This document shows positions 26,571 through 36,348 of a stretch of 60,963 nucleotides of DNA, one piece after another; the first letter of the stretch is position 1; each line of letters begins with the position of its first letter. The DNA lies in the NCBI RefSeq assembly GCF_001509475.1, contig NZ_LLZG01000357.1:1-60963 (forward strand), read 5' to 3'. The stretch is from Streptomyces regalis. Its GTDB lineage: Bacteria; Actinomycetota; Actinomycetes; Streptomycetales; Streptomycetaceae. Below the pieces are notes generated by a model. The model did not search any database. It saw only the letters and a program-made list of their open reading frames with translations, and was not told the origin of the DNA. Position numbers and translations under genes: made by a program.

Positions 26571-27260
26571 ATGCTGAACAAGTACGCGCGTGCATTCTTC
26601 ACGCGTGTCCTCACACCGTTCGCCGCGTTTCTGATCCGGCGGGGCGTGAGCCCCGACACCGTCACGCTCATCGGCACCGCCGGTGTGGTCGCGGGCGCGC
26701 TGGTCTTCTACCCCATGGGCGAGTTCTTCTGGGGCACGGTCGTGATCACACTCTTCGTGTTCTCCGACCTCGTCGACGGAAACATGGCCCGCCAGCTCGG
26801 CCGCTCCAGCCGCTGGGGCGCCTTCCTGGACTCCACGCTCGACCGGGTCGCCGACGGCGCGATCTTCGGCGGCTTCATCCTCTGGTACGCCGGTGGGGGC
26901 GACGACCTCGTCCTGTGCGCCGTGTCGATCTTCTGCCTGGCCAGCGGCCAGGTGGTGTCGTACACCAAGGCCCGTGGCGAATCGATCGGCCTGCCGGTCG
27001 CGGTCAACGGCCTCGTCGAGCGCGCGGAGCGCCTGGTCATCTCGCTGGTCGCGGCCGGTTTCGCGGGCCTGCACAAGTTCGGGGTACCCGGCATCCAGTA
27101 CCTGCTGCCCGTCGCCCTGTGGATCGTCGCCGTCGGCAGCCTCGTCACGCTGATCCAGCGGGTCGTCACGGTCCGTCGCGAGTCGGCGGAGGCGGAGGAG
27201 GCGGCCGCCGCGCAGGAGAAGCCGCAGAACGCCTCTCAAGGGAGCGAGGCAGCCAAGTGA
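26571..27260 (+). CDS. pgsA: CDP-alcohol phosphatidyltransferase, probable phosphatidylinositol phosphate synthase
   Basis: A 229-residue membrane enzyme with the complete CDP-alcohol signature DLVDGNMAR ... GAFLDSTLD (Dx2DGx2ARx8Gx3Dx3D). It joins CDP-diacylglycerol to inositol-phosphate, the first step of PI and PIM synthesis. Substrate is assigned from its place ahead of the PIM acyltransferase and PimA, matching M. tuberculosis pgsA1; a glycerol-phosphate substrate cannot be excluded from sequence. Its stop overlaps the next start by four bases. Confidence 0.9.
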   Translation: MLNKYARAFFTRVLTPFAAFLIRRGVSPDTVTLIGTAGVVAGALVFYPMGEFFWGTVVITLFVFSDLVDGNMARQLGRSSRWGAFLDSTLDRVADGAIFGGFILWYAGGGDDLVLCAVSIFCLASGQVVSYTKARGESIGLPVAVNGLVERAERLVISLVAAGFAGLHKFGVPGIQYLLPVALWIVAVGSLVTLIQRVVTVRRESAEAEEAAAAQEKPQNASQGSEAAK

Positions 27261-28183
27261 GTGCCCAGGAGCGGCTCACGGACGCGCTGTACGGCCTCGG
27301 CTGGGGCACCGTCAAGAAGCTCCCCGAGCCGGTCTCCGTACGGCTTGGCCGCAGCATCGCCGACCTCGCCTGGAAGCAGCGGGGCAAGGGCGTGCAGCGC
27401 CTGGAGAGCAACTACGCGCGCGTGGTGCCCGACGCGAGCCCCGAGCGCCTGGCCGAGCTCTCCCGCGCGGGCATGCGGTCGTACCTGCGCTACTGGATGG
27501 AGTCCTTCCGGCTGCCCGCCTGGAGCGCCGAACGCGTCAAGGGCGGCTTCGATCCCAAGGACATCCACCACCTGACCGACGGCCTGGCCGCCGGCAACGG
27601 CGTGATCCTCGCCCTGCCGCACCTGGCCAACTGGGACCTCGCGGGCGCCTGGGTCACCACCAAGCTTCAGACCCCGTTCACCACGGTCGCCGAGCGCCTC
27701 AAGCCCGAGACGCTGTACGACCGTTTCGTCGCCTACCGCGAGGGCCTCGGCATGGAGGTCCTGCCGCACAGCGGCGGCACCGCGTTCGGCACTCTGGCCC
27801 GCAGGCTGCGCGACGGCGGCCTGGTCTGCCTGGTCTCCGACCGTGACCTGTCGGCGTCCGGCGTCGAGGTCGAGTTCTTCGGCGACACGGCCCGCATGCC
27901 CGCCGGACCGGCGTTGCTGGCCCAGCAGACCGGGGCGCTGCTGCTCCCCGTCACGCTCTGGTACGACGACTCACCGGTGATGCAGGGGCGTGTGCATCCC
28001 CCGATCGAGGTGCCCGAGACAGGTACCCGGGCCGAGAAGACGTCTGTCATGACACAGGCGCTGGCCGACGCCTTCGCCACGGGGATCGCCGAACATCCGG
28101 AGGACTGGCACATGCTCCAGCGCTTGTGGCTTGCTGACCTCGAACCACGACCAGCTGACGGCCCGGCCGGGGAGCGCCCGTGA
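27257..28183 (+). CDS. Phosphatidylinositol mannoside acyltransferase
   Basis: A 308-residue member of the lipid A biosynthesis acyltransferase (LpxL/HtrB) family. The catalytic HxxxxD motif is HLANWD, and the later block SDRDLSASGVEVEFFG is typical. In actinobacteria this enzyme acylates the mannose of PIM; M. tuberculosis Rv2611c is the counterpart. It acts on the cytoplasmic face. GTG 27257 overlaps the pgsA stop, and the gene's own stop overlaps pimA, giving a tight three-gene operon. Confidence 0.9.
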   Translation: MSAQERLTDALYGLGWGTVKKLPEPVSVRLGRSIADLAWKQRGKGVQRLESNYARVVPDASPERLAELSRAGMRSYLRYWMESFRLPAWSAERVKGGFDPKDIHHLTDGLAAGNGVILALPHLANWDLAGAWVTTKLQTPFTTVAERLKPETLYDRFVAYREGLGMEVLPHSGGTAFGTLARRLRDGGLVCLVSDRDLSASGVEVEFFGDTARMPAGPALLAQQTGALLLPVTLWYDDSPVMQGRVHPPIEVPETGTRAEKTSVMTQALADAFATGIAEHPEDWHMLQRLWLADLEPRPADGPAGERP

Positions 28184-29358
28184 AGATCGGGATCGTCTGC
28201 CCATACTCCTGGGACGTGCCGGGCGGCGTTCAGTTCCACATCCGCGACCTCGCCGAGTACTTCATCCGGCTCGGCCACGAGGTGTCCGTCCTGGCCCCGG
28301 CCGACGACGACACCCCGCTCCCGCCGTACGTGGTCTCGGCGGGTCGCGCCGTCCCGGTCCCGTACAACGGCTCGGTCGCCCGCCTGAACTTCGGCTTCCT
28401 CTCGGCGGCCCGGGTACGCCGCTGGCTGCACGACGGCGAGTTCGACGTGGTCCACATCCACGAGCCTGCCTCGCCGTCGCTCGGTCTGCTGACCTGCTGG
28501 GCGGCACAGGGCCCGATGGTTGCCACGTTCCACACCTCCAACCCCCGCTCCAAGGCGATGATCGCCGCGTACTCGATCCTCCAGGCGGCCCTGGAGAAGA
28601 TCAGCGCCCGCATCGCGGTGAGCGAGTACGCCCGCCGCACGCTGGTCGAACACCTGGGCGGCGACGCGGTGGTGATCCCCAACGGCGTCGACGTCGAGTT
28701 CTTCGCCAAGGCCGAGCCCAACCCCGAGTGGCAGGGCGGCACGATCGGCTTCATCGGCCGCATCGACGAGCCCCGCAAGGGCCTGCCGGTGCTGATGGGG
28801 GCCCTGCCCAAGATCCTCGCCGCCCGCCCGCAGACCAGGCTGCTCGTGGCGGGCCGCGGCGACGAGAAAGAGGCGGTCGAGTCGCTGCCCAAGGAGCTCC
28901 GCTCCCGCGTCGAGTTCCTCGGCATGATCAGCGACGAGGACAAGGCCCGTTTCCTGCGCAGCGTCGACCTGTACGTCGCGCCCAACACCGGCGGCGAGAG
29001 CTTCGGGATCATCCTGGTCGAGGCGATGTCGGCCGGCGCCCCGGTCCTCGCCTCGGACCTGGACGCCTTCGCCCAGGTCCTCGACCAGGGCGCGGCAGGC
29101 GAACTCTTCACCAACGAGGACGCCGACGCCCTGGCCGAGGCAGCGGTACGCCTCCTGGAGGACCCGGCCCGGCTGGCGGAGCTGCGGGAGCGGGGGAGCG
29201 TGCATGTACGCCGCTTCGACTGGTCGACCGTCGGGGCGGACATCCTGTCGGTCTACGAGACGGTGACGGCGGGCGCGGCAGCGGTGGCCGCGGATGAGAG
29301 GGCCGGGGGCGGCGGGGGGAGTGGCCTGCGGGCTCGGCTGGGATTGGCGCGGGACTGA
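28180..29358 (+). CDS. pimA: GT4 phosphatidylinositol mannosyltransferase
   Basis: A 392-residue GT-B glycosyltransferase starting MKIGIVCPYSWDVPGGVQ, with the membrane-facing N-domain and a GT4 donor site (FIGRIDEPRKGLPVL, then GGESFGIILVEAMSAGAPV; the E-x7-E acidic pair is present). It transfers mannose from GDP-mannose to phosphatidylinositol. The last ~25 residues are a low-complexity Gly-rich stretch. GTG 28180 overlaps the acyltransferase stop. Confidence 0.93.
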   Translation: MKIGIVCPYSWDVPGGVQFHIRDLAEYFIRLGHEVSVLAPADDDTPLPPYVVSAGRAVPVPYNGSVARLNFGFLSAARVRRWLHDGEFDVVHIHEPASPSLGLLTCWAAQGPMVATFHTSNPRSKAMIAAYSILQAALEKISARIAVSEYARRTLVEHLGGDAVVIPNGVDVEFFAKAEPNPEWQGGTIGFIGRIDEPRKGLPVLMGALPKILAARPQTRLLVAGRGDEKEAVESLPKELRSRVEFLGMISDEDKARFLRSVDLYVAPNTGGESFGIILVEAMSAGAPVLASDLDAFAQVLDQGAAGELFTNEDADALAEAAVRLLEDPARLAELRERGSVHVRRFDWSTVGADILSVYETVTAGAAAVAADERAGGGGGSGLRARLGLARD

Positions 29359-29429
29359 CGCCGACGGGTGTGAGAGGCCCTCTGGAGCGGTGCAGGGGCT
29401 TCGCCTCTGGGACGCCGGTCTGTCCATTT

Positions 29430-29564
29430 CAGCCCGTCCGGCGTTTGAGGACGAGGCCCGTTCAGGGCCGAAGCGGGGGTCTGGGGGCCGCAGGCCCCCA
29501 GGGCGGGGTCGAAGGGGCGGCAGCCCCTGGGGATGGGACGGGTAGGGGCGGCGGGGGCGAGAAT
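29430..29564 (+). repeat. Dispersed intergenic repeat B, copy 2 (long form)
   Basis: Begins with AGCCCGTCCGGCGTTTGAGG, as copy 1, continues with GACGAGGCCCGTTCAGGGCC, the hairpin GGGGGCC-GCA-GGCCCCC and a second arm GGGGCGGCAGCCCC, then GGATGGGACGGGTAGGGGCGG. The extra 60 bases over copy 1 contain the second stem. It probably terminates the PIM operon. Confidence 0.8.
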
Positions 29565-29633
29565 CACCCGACGGCCACGCCACCACAGCCCCGCACGGCA
29601 CTCGGCTGACCCCGCGCCGCTAGTCTGCCGCCC

Positions 29634-30176
29634 GTGACCGCAACCCTGATCTGGATCCTCGTAGCCCTCGTCGCGATCGGCCTCTACCTGAGCTGGACCG
29701 CGGGCCGCCTCGACCGGTTGCACGCCAGAATCGACGCGGCGCGCGCCGCCCTCGACGCACAGCTGCTGCGCCGCGCCTCGGTGGCCCAGGAACTGGCCAC
29801 CTCCGGCGTACTGGATCCGGCCGCGTCGATCGTCCTGTACGAGGCCGCCCACGCCGCCCGCCAGGCGGAGGAGGAGCAGCGGGAGGTCGCCGAGAGCGAC
29901 CTGAGCCAGGCGTTGCGTGCCGTGTTCGCCGAGGCCCAGCAGGTGCAGGCGGTACGGGAGGCGCCCGGGGGAGAGGAGGCGGCCCGCGAGCTGACCGAGG
30001 CGATCCGCCGGGTACCGATGGCCCGCCGCTTCCACAACGACGCCGTACGGGCGGCACGGGCACTGCGCAGGCACCGCAAGGTCCGCTGGTTCCGCCTGGC
30101 GGGCCACGCCCCGTTCCCGATGGCCTTCGAGATGGACGACGAGCCGCCCGTGGCACTGGTCGACAGGGCCGCCTGA
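29634..30176 (+). CDS. LemA-like membrane-anchored protein
   Basis: A 180-residue protein with one N-terminal span (LIWILVALVAIGLYLSW) and an alpha-helical cytoplasmic part (RLDRLHARIDAARAALDAQL, ending RRFHNDAVRAARALRRHRKV). This layout and the RFHNDAV segment resemble LemA proteins. Function unknown. TAGTCT ends seven bases before GTG 29634 and no ribosome site is present, so a leaderless mRNA is likely. Confidence 0.65.
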   Translation: MTATLIWILVALVAIGLYLSWTAGRLDRLHARIDAARAALDAQLLRRASVAQELATSGVLDPAASIVLYEAAHAARQAEEEQREVAESDLSQALRAVFAEAQQVQAVREAPGGEEAARELTEAIRRVPMARRFHNDAVRAARALRRHRKVRWFRLAGHAPFPMAFEMDDEPPVALVDRAA

Positions 30177-30236
30177 CCAGCGCGTCCGCGCCCACAGGCC
30201 GGAAAAGGATCCACTGGCTTCTCATTGGCCCTTGCT

Positions 30237-30250
30237 GTGGACTGGTCCAC
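30237..30250 (+). promoter_or_regulatory. Candidate PdxR-type operator upstream of pdxS
   Basis: GTGGAC-TG-GTCCAC, a perfect 6-bp inverted repeat with a two-base spacer, 54 bases before the pdxS start. The half-site GTGGACT fits the AAAGTGGWCTA motif described for the MocR-type regulator PdxR in Corynebacterium. No pdxR gene is adjacent. Confidence 0.35.
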
Positions 30251-30303
30251 TCCCGTTTCCTCGGTGCTTGCAGTAACCCTCTTTTCACCGAGTGAGGTCA
30301 TCC

Positions 30304-31209
30304 GTGTCCACTTCCGAAAACCAGGCTCCCGAGACCGGCACCGCGCGCGTGAAGCGCGGCATGGCCGAACAGCTCAAGGGCGGCGTGATCATGGACGTCG
30401 TCACGCCGGAGCAGGCCAAGATCGCCGAGGACGCGGGCGCCGTCGCCGTCATGGCGCTGGAGCGGGTCCCCGCCGACATCCGCAAGGACGGCGGCGTGGC
30501 CCGGATGTCCGACCCGGACATGATCGAGGGCATCATCGACGCCGTGTCCATCCCGGTCATGGCCAAGTCGCGCATCGGCCACTTCGTCGAGGCCCAGGTC
30601 CTGCAGTCCCTCGGCGTCGACTACATCGACGAGTCCGAGGTCCTCACCCCGGCCGACGAGGTCAACCACTCCGACAAGTGGTCCTTCACGACGCCCTTCG
30701 TCTGCGGTGCCACCAACCTGGGCGAGGCCCTGCGCCGTATCGCCGAGGGCGCCGCGATGATCCGCTCGAAGGGCGAGGCCGGCACCGGCAACGTCGTCGA
30801 GGCCGTCCGCCACCTGCGCCAGATCAAGAACGAGATCGCCAAGCTGCGCGGCTTCGACAACCACGAGCTGTACGCCGCCGCCAAGGAGCTGCGAGCCCCG
30901 TACGAGCTGGTCAAGGAAGTCTCCGAGCTCGGCAAGCTCCCGGTGGTCCTGTTCTCCGCCGGTGGTGTCGCCACCCCGGCCGACGCCGCACTGATGCGCC
31001 AGCTCGGCGCCGAGGGCGTCTTCGTCGGCTCCGGCATCTTCAAGTCCGGCGACCCGGCCAAGCGCGCCGCCGCCATCGTCAAGGCGACCACCTTCTACGA
31101 CGACCCGAAGATCATCGCGGACGCGTCCCGCAACCTCGGCGAGGCCATGGTCGGCATCAACTGCGACACCCTCCCCGAGACCGAGCGCTACGCCAACCGC
31201 GGCTGGTAA
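30304..31209 (+). CDS. pdxS: Pyridoxal 5'-phosphate synthase, PdxS subunit
   Basis: A 301-residue (beta/alpha)8 enzyme that makes PLP from ribose 5-phosphate, glyceraldehyde 3-phosphate and ammonia. Signatures [20 protein letters not shown] and [13 protein letters not shown] include the two active-site lysines of the family; the ammonia comes from PdxT. GTG 30304 follows GAGG by seven bases; an in-frame GTG four codons upstream is possible. Operon with pdxT (36-bp gap). Confidence 0.96.
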   Translation: MSTSENQAPETGTARVKRGMAEQLKGGVIMDVVTPEQAKIAEDAGAVAVMALERVPADIRKDGGVARMSDPDMIEGIIDAVSIPVMAKSRIGHFVEAQVLQSLGVDYIDESEVLTPADEVNHSDKWSFTTPFVCGATNLGEALRRIAEGAAMIRSKGEAGTGNVVEAVRHLRQIKNEIAKLRGFDNHELYAAAKELRAPYELVKEVSELGKLPVVLFSAGGVATPADAALMRQLGAEGVFVGSGIFKSGDPAKRAAAIVKATTFYDDPKIIADASRNLGEAMVGINCDTLPETERYANRGW

Positions 31210-31245
31210 GCACCCCTCCAGCATCCCTCCAAGGACTGCACGTAC

Positions 31246-31854
31246 ATGACTGACGCACCCGTCATAGGCGTCCTGGCCCTCCAGGGCGACGTACGGGAGC
31301 ACCTCATCGCCCTGGCCGCGGCTGACGCCGTGGCCAGGCCGGTGCGGCGCCCCGAAGAGCTCGCCGAGATCGACGGCCTCGTCATCCCCGGCGGCGAGTC
31401 CACGACCATCTCCAAGCTGGCTGTTCTCTTCGGCGTGATGGAGCCGCTCCGCGCGCGCGTGCAGGACGGCATGCCCGTCTACGGCACCTGCGCCGGCATG
31501 ATCATGCTCGCCGACAAGATCCTTGACCCGCGCTCGGGCCAGGAGACGATCGGCGGCATCGACATGATCGTGCGCCGCAACGCCTTCGGCCGGCAGAACG
31601 AGTCCTTCGAGGCGGCGGTCGACGTGAAGGGCGTCGAGGGCGATCCTGTGGAGGGCGTCTTCATCCGCGCCCCCTGGGTCGAGTCCGTCGGCGCCGAGGC
31701 CGAGGTCCTCGCCGAGCACGACGGCCACATCGTCGCGGTTCGCCAGGGCAACGCGCTGGCCACGTCGTTCCACCCGGAACTGACCGGCGACCACCGTGTG
31801 CACGGCCTGTTCGTCGACATGGTGCGCGCGAACCGGACAGCGGAGTCCTTGTAG
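31246..31854 (+). CDS. pdxT: Pyridoxal 5'-phosphate synthase, glutaminase subunit PdxT
   Basis: A 202-residue class I glutamine amidotransferase. Catalytic triad: nucleophile Cys in YGTCAGMI, His and Glu in SFHPELTGD; the oxyanion and PdxS-contact segment is IPGGESTT. It releases ammonia that channels into PdxS. Start ATG 31246 gives the usual length. Confidence 0.95.
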   Translation: MTDAPVIGVLALQGDVREHLIALAAADAVARPVRRPEELAEIDGLVIPGGESTTISKLAVLFGVMEPLRARVQDGMPVYGTCAGMIMLADKILDPRSGQETIGGIDMIVRRNAFGRQNESFEAAVDVKGVEGDPVEGVFIRAPWVESVGAEAEVLAEHDGHIVAVRQGNALATSFHPELTGDHRVHGLFVDMVRANRTAESL

Positions 31855-31902
31855 GATCTCTGGCGTTCGTTCATAGATGGGTTACGCGAAGGAGACAGGC
31901 AG

Positions 31903-32655
31903 ATGTCCGGCCACTCTAAATGGGCCACGACGAAGCACAAGAAGGCCGTGATCGACGCCAAGCGCGGCAAGCTCTTCGCGAAGCTGATCAAGAACATCGA
32001 GGTCGCGGCGCGCATGGGCGGCGTGGACCTCGAAGGAAACCCGACGCTCTACGACGCCGTGCAGAAGGCGAAGAAGCAGTCGGTTCCGAACAAGAACATC
32101 GACTCCGCGATCAAGCGCGGCGGCGGTCTCGAGGCCGGCGGTGCCGACTACGAGACGATCATGTACGAGGGCTACGGCCCGAACGGCGTCGCGGTGCTCA
32201 TCGAGTGCCTCACCGACAACCGCAACCGCGCGGCCTCCGACGTCCGCGTCGCCATGACCCGCAACGGCGGCAACATGGCCGACCCCGGCTCCGTGTCGTA
32301 CATGTTCAGCCGCAAGGGCGTCGTCATCGTCCCCAAAGGCGAGCTGACCGAGGACGACGTCCTCACCGCCGTCCTGGACGCGGGCGCCGAGGAGGTCAAC
32401 GACCTCGGTGAGTCCTTCGAGGTCATCAGCGAGGCCACCGACCTGGTCGCGGTCCGTACCGCCCTCCAGGAGGCCGGCATCGACTACGACTCCGCCGACT
32501 CCAGCTTCGTGCCGTCCGTCCAGGTAGAGCTGGACGAGGAAGGCGCCAAGAAGATCTTCAAGCTGATCGACGCGCTCGAGGACAGCGACGACGTCCAGAA
32601 CGTCTTCGCCAACTTCGACGTCAGCGACGAGATCATGGAGAAGGTCGACGCCTGA
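31903..32655 (+). CDS. YebC/PmpR family protein
   Basis: A 250-residue protein with the invariant start [14 protein letters not shown] and the GYGPNGVAV block. The family has been described as transcription regulators, and more recently some members as ribosome-associated factors easing proline stalls; which applies here is open. The gene follows pdxT by 48 bases and precedes the ruvCAB region, as in M. tuberculosis. AAGGAGA lies about nine bases upstream. Confidence 0.93.
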   Translation: MSGHSKWATTKHKKAVIDAKRGKLFAKLIKNIEVAARMGGVDLEGNPTLYDAVQKAKKQSVPNKNIDSAIKRGGGLEAGGADYETIMYEGYGPNGVAVLIECLTDNRNRAASDVRVAMTRNGGNMADPGSVSYMFSRKGVVIVPKGELTEDDVLTAVLDAGAEEVNDLGESFEVISEATDLVAVRTALQEAGIDYDSADSSFVPSVQVELDEEGAKKIFKLIDALEDSDDVQNVFANFDVSDEIMEKVDA

Positions 32656-32677
32656 GCGCCGGGGAGTCCGGCCAAGA

Positions 32678-32723
32678 CATGAGAAGGGCCCGCCGAAGGA
32701 GACTTCGGCGGGCCCTTCTCATG
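32678..32723. terminator. Bidirectional terminator between yebC and secreted protein gene
   Basis: A perfect long stem, CATGAGAAGGGCCCGCCGAAG with its complement and a GAGA tetraloop. Located between convergent genes. Confidence 0.9.
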
Positions 32724-32747
32724 TGTGGTCCTGCGTCAGGAGACCGT

Positions 32748-33053
32748 TCAGCCGCTGACGCTCTTGAGGTCGCCGGTGTGCTTCATGCTGCCCTTGCCGT
32801 CGGCCTTGACGGTGTCGGCCTTCATGTAGTCGACCGCGCCGTCCTTCCACCAGATGTTGATGGTGGCCTTGTGGTTGCAGATGTTGTGGTAGTAGACGGT
32901 GGTGGTCGAAACACCGTCGCCCCACGAGTAGTTGAAGCAGCCGCTGCGGCCCTCGTGCTTCGCCTTGGTGGCCGCCTGCGCGGGAGTCGCCACGGCCACA
33001 CCCGCCAGCAGGACGGACGCGGTCACGGCAGCAGCCTTCGCGATGTTGCGCAT
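32748..33053 (-). CDS. Small secreted protein, unknown function
   Basis: A 101-residue protein with a classical Sec signal (MRNIAKAAAVTASVLLAG, cleavage after an AQA near residue 28). The mature ~73 residues carry two Cys (GCFNYSW and HNICNHK) that could form one disulfide, several aromatics (NIWWKDG) and a Gly/Lys-rich end. No family is recognised. Compact size and the single possible disulfide suggest a stable extracellular or wall-associated domain. ATG 33053 is preceded by GGGGA; an upstream in-frame ATG would add eight residues before the signal. Confidence 0.75.
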   Translation of the reverse strand: MRNIAKAAAVTASVLLAGVAVATPAQAATKAKHEGRSGCFNYSWGDGVSTTTVYYHNICNHKATINIWWKDGAVDYMKADTVKADGKGSMKHTGDLKSVSG

Positions 33054-33085
33054 GGAATCCCCGGTTCTTTTGTGCAAGTGGTCGA

Positions 33086-33133
33086 CGCGAACGTTCCGTT
33101 CGCGACAACGCGGACGGTGGTCTGCCGTCCGCG
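33086..33133 (-). promoter_or_regulatory. Two consecutive stem-loops in the leader of the secreted protein gene
   Basis: CGCGAAC-gttcc-GTTCGCG (33086-33104) and a 9-bp stem CGCGGACGG with its complement (33109-33133), separated by four bases. They would lie in the 5' untranslated RNA and may set stability or translation. Confidence 0.4.
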
Positions 33134-33144
33134 ACGCTTGGGAA

Positions 33145-33172
33145 GCTATAAGCGATCAAGTGTGCGAAGCAA
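33145..33172 (-). promoter_or_regulatory. Candidate promoter of the secreted protein gene
   Basis: Minus strand: TTGCTT (33172-33167), 16-base spacer, TATAGC (33150-33145). Confidence 0.4.
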
Positions 33173-33372
33173 CGGAGAACGATCGCCACTGCCCTGCTTT
33201 CTGATGACATGTCGCTAATACCATGCCACCGGACCATGATCCTTTGCCTTCCCTTTGATCTTGCTCTGGGCCCCCGTCCGGCCGGCGTCGCGTTGTCGGT
33301 GCCGCCGGATAGCCTGGCTGCGCAGGACGGACAGGGAACTGAACACGTGGACGAGGGAAGCGAAGGAGTCAG

Positions 33373-33915
33373 GTGCGCGTACTCGGTGTGGACCCCGGAC
33401 TGACCCGGTGCGGCGTCGGTGTCGTCGAGGGCGTCGCCGGACGCCCGTTGACGATGCGCGGCGTCGGCGTCGTCCGCACGCCTCCGGATGCGGACCTGGG
33501 CCACCGCCTCGTCGCCATCGAGCAGGGCATCGAAGCCTGGCTGGACGAGCACCAGCCCGAATTCGTCGCCGTGGAACGCGTGTTCAGCCAGCACAACGTC
33601 CGTACGGTGATGGGCACCGCCCAGGCCAGCGCGGTCGCCATGCTGTGCGCCGCCCGCCGTGGCATCCCCGTCGCGCTGCACACCCCCAGCGAGGTCAAGG
33701 CCGCCGTCACCGGCAGCGGCCGCGCCGACAAGGCACAGGTGGGCGCCATGGTCACCCGCCTGCTCCGGCTCGACGCACCGCCCAAGCCGGCCGACGCCGC
33801 CGATGCCCTCGCGCTCGCCATCTGCCACATCTGGCGCGCACCCGCGCAGAACCGACTCCAGCAGGCCGTCGCCCTGCACTCAGCCAAGGCTTCATCGAAA
33901 GGCCGTCTCGCATGA
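33373..33915 (+). CDS. ruvC: Holliday junction resolvase RuvC
   Basis: A 180-residue endonuclease with the acidic residues of the family: D in [13 protein letters not shown] in FVAVERVF, and the late [12 protein letters not shown] pair. It resolves Holliday junctions moved by RuvAB. GTG 33373 has GGAG five bases upstream; the stop overlaps ruvA (ATGA). Confidence 0.96.
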   Translation: MRVLGVDPGLTRCGVGVVEGVAGRPLTMRGVGVVRTPPDADLGHRLVAIEQGIEAWLDEHQPEFVAVERVFSQHNVRTVMGTAQASAVAMLCAARRGIPVALHTPSEVKAAVTGSGRADKAQVGAMVTRLLRLDAPPKPADAADALALAICHIWRAPAQNRLQQAVALHSAKASSKGRLA

Positions 33916-34517
33916 TCGCGTTCGTCAGCGGCCCGGTCGCCGCCCTCGCCCCCGACTCCGCTGTGGTGGAGGTGGGCGGGATCGGCATCGCGGTCCAGTG
34001 CACGCCGAACACCCTCTCGGGCCTGCGGATGGGCCAGCAGACCAAGCTGGCCACCTCCCTCGTCGTCCGCGAGGACTCGCTGACCCTCTACGGCTTCCCG
34101 GACGACGACGAGCGCCAGATCTTCGAACTGCTGCAGACCGCGAGCGGCGTCGGCCCACGCCTCGCCCAGGCCATGCTGGCGGTCCACACGCCGGACGCCC
34201 TGCGCCGAGCTGTCTCCACCGGCGACGAGAAGGCACTCATCGCCGTTCCCGGCATCGGCAAGAAGGGCGCCCAGAAGCTGCTCCTGGAACTGAAGGACCG
34301 CCTCGGCGAACCGCTCGGCGCACCTTCCGTCGGCACACCGGTCACTCAAGGCTGGCGCGATCAGCTGCACGCCGCCCTGATCGGCCTCGGGTACGCGACC
34401 CGCGAGGCCGACGAGGCCGTGTCCGCCGTAGCCCCGCAGGCAGAAGCGGCCGGGGGCACGCCCCAGGTCGGCCAGTTGCTGAAGGCGGCCCTGCAGACCC
34501 TCAACAGAGCGCGCTGA
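33912..34517 (+). CDS. ruvA: Holliday junction branch migration protein RuvA
   Basis: A 201-residue protein: OB domain at the N-terminus, two helix-hairpin-helix motifs ([13 protein letters not shown] and [16 protein letters not shown]) and the C-terminal domain that contacts RuvB. It forms the junction-binding tetramer. Coupled to ruvC by a four-base overlap. Confidence 0.96.
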   Translation: MIAFVSGPVAALAPDSAVVEVGGIGIAVQCTPNTLSGLRMGQQTKLATSLVVREDSLTLYGFPDDDERQIFELLQTASGVGPRLAQAMLAVHTPDALRRAVSTGDEKALIAVPGIGKKGAQKLLLELKDRLGEPLGAPSVGTPVTQGWRDQLHAALIGLGYATREADEAVSAVAPQAEAAGGTPQVGQLLKAALQTLNRAR

Positions 34518-34604
34518 TCGACAGCCCTGACGACACCGGCGTACGACAGAATCTGCCTACCGGCCCCTCCTCCGACACCCACCGCGACCCCCGAGGCACA
34601 CTCC

Positions 34605-35675
34605 ATGAACTGGGACGACACGACCGACACCCCCGCCGCCGAGCGGCTCGTCGGTGCGTCCGCCGACCGTGAGGACCAGGCCGTCGAGGCCGCCCTGCGC
34701 CCCAAGGACCTGGACGAGTTCATCGGTCAGGAGAAGGTCCGCGAGCAGCTCGACCTCGTCCTGCGCGCCGCACGCGCGCGTGGCGCCACCGCCGACCACG
34801 TTCTGCTCTCCGGTGCCCCGGGCCTCGGCAAGACCACCCTCTCCATGATCATCGCGGCCGAGATGGGCGCCCCCATCCGCATCACGTCCGGCCCCGCCAT
34901 CCAGCACGCCGGCGACCTCGCCGCGATCCTCTCCTCCCTCCAGGAGGGCGAGGTCCTCTTCCTCGACGAGATCCACCGCATGTCCCGGCCCGCCGAGGAG
35001 ATGCTCTACATGGCGATGGAGGACTTCCGCGTCGACGTCATCGTCGGCAAGGGCCCCGGCGCCACCGCCATCCCGCTCGAGCTCCCGCCGTTCACCCTGG
35101 TCGGCGCCACCACGCGCGCCGGTCTGCTGCCGCCCCCGCTGCGCGACCGCTTCGGCTTCACCGCGCACATGGAGTTCTACGAGCCGACCGAGCTGGAGCG
35201 CGTCATCCACCGCTCGGCGAGCCTGCTCGACGTCGAGATCGAGACCGACGGCGCCGCCGAGATCGCCGGCCGCTCCCGAGGCACGCCCCGCATCGCCAAC
35301 CGCCTGCTGCGCCGCGTCCGCGACTACGCCCAGGTCAAGGCCGACGGGATCATCACCAGGGACATCGCGGGGGCCGCCCTCGCCGTCTACGAGGTCGACG
35401 CCCGAGGCCTCGACCGGCTCGACCGCGGCGTCCTGGAGGCCCTGCTGAAGCTGTTCGGCGGCGGCCCGGTCGGCCTGTCCACGCTCGCGGTGGCGGTGGG
35501 GGAGGAGCGCGAGACCGTCGAGGAGGTCGCCGAGCCCTTCCTCGTCCGGGAGGGCCTGCTCGCCCGCACTCCGCGTGGTCGTGTCGCCACCCCCGCGGCC
35601 TGGGCGCATCTCGGCCTCACGCCGCCCCGCTCGCAAGCTGCGGGAAACGGACAACAGGACCTGTTCGGGGCGTGA
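34605..35675 (+). CDS. ruvB: Holliday junction branch migration ATPase RuvB
   Basis: A 356-residue AAA+ motor with Walker [13 protein letters not shown], Walker [10 protein letters not shown], sensor I GATTRAG, arginine finger region LRDRFGF and the winged-helix end [17 protein letters not shown]. An 87-bp gap separates it from ruvA, longer than the coupled ruvCA junction. Confidence 0.97.
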   Translation: MNWDDTTDTPAAERLVGASADREDQAVEAALRPKDLDEFIGQEKVREQLDLVLRAARARGATADHVLLSGAPGLGKTTLSMIIAAEMGAPIRITSGPAIQHAGDLAAILSSLQEGEVLFLDEIHRMSRPAEEMLYMAMEDFRVDVIVGKGPGATAIPLELPPFTLVGATTRAGLLPPPLRDRFGFTAHMEFYEPTELERVIHRSASLLDVEIETDGAAEIAGRSRGTPRIANRLLRRVRDYAQVKADGIITRDIAGAALAVYEVDARGLDRLDRGVLEALLKLFGGGPVGLSTLAVAVGEERETVEEVAEPFLVREGLLARTPRGRVATPAAWAHLGLTPPRSQAAGNGQQDLFGA

Positions 35676-35850
35676 TGGCGCGGTGACGGCGAGGGCAGTG
35701 GCCGGAGCAGGAACCCCGGTGCCATGCTGAGCGTTGTTCCATGCATGCGGACTCGCTTAGACTCCGCCGATGCCGCCTTTGTCGGCGGCACACATACCCC
35801 CAACCATCAGGCCGCTCACCATCGCGGTCGTGTGAAGGAAGTACCGACCC

Positions 35851-36348
35851 GTGAGTCTCGTGACCCTCCTCCCGTTCATCGTGCTCATCGGGGCCATGTT
35901 CCTGATGACCCGGTCGGCCAAGAAGAAGCAGCAGCAGGCGGCCGACATGCGGAACCAAATGCAGCCCGGCAGCGGCGTCCGCACCATCGGGGGCATGTAC
36001 GCGACGGTCAAGGAGGTCAGTGACGACACGGTCCTCCTTGACGCCGGCCCGGGCGTGGAGCTCCTCTTCGCCAAGAACGCGATCGGTGCCGTCCTCTCCG
36101 ACGACGAGTACAACCGCATCGTGCACGGCATCGAGCACGACCTGAAGTCCGACGTCGTCCCGGACGACGCCTCCTCCCTCACCGAGACCGACGAGACCGC
36201 CGCCGACGCTGCCGCCGCCTCCGACGACAAGCCCGTCGACCTCGGCAAGAAGGACGAGGCCGAGGAGCCGTCCGACGACGCCGTGGCCGCCGACGCGAAG
36301 ACGGACGGCGAGCAGAAGAAGACCGACGGCGAGTCCGACGCGAAGTAG
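35851..36348 (+). CDS. yajC: Preprotein translocase accessory subunit YajC
   Basis: A 165-residue protein with a single N-terminal span (LLPFIVLIGAMFLM), the basic RSAKKKQQQ turn and the GSGVRTIGGMYATVKEV beta domain. The C-terminal ~60 residues are an acidic Asp/Glu/Ala/Lys tail not present in E. coli YajC. Acts with SecDF. GTG start with AAGGAA-type ribosome site. Confidence 0.93.
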   Translation: MSLVTLLPFIVLIGAMFLMTRSAKKKQQQAADMRNQMQPGSGVRTIGGMYATVKEVSDDTVLLDAGPGVELLFAKNAIGAVLSDDEYNRIVHGIEHDLKSDVVPDDASSLTETDETAADAAAASDDKPVDLGKKDEAEEPSDDAVAADAKTDGEQKKTDGESDAK

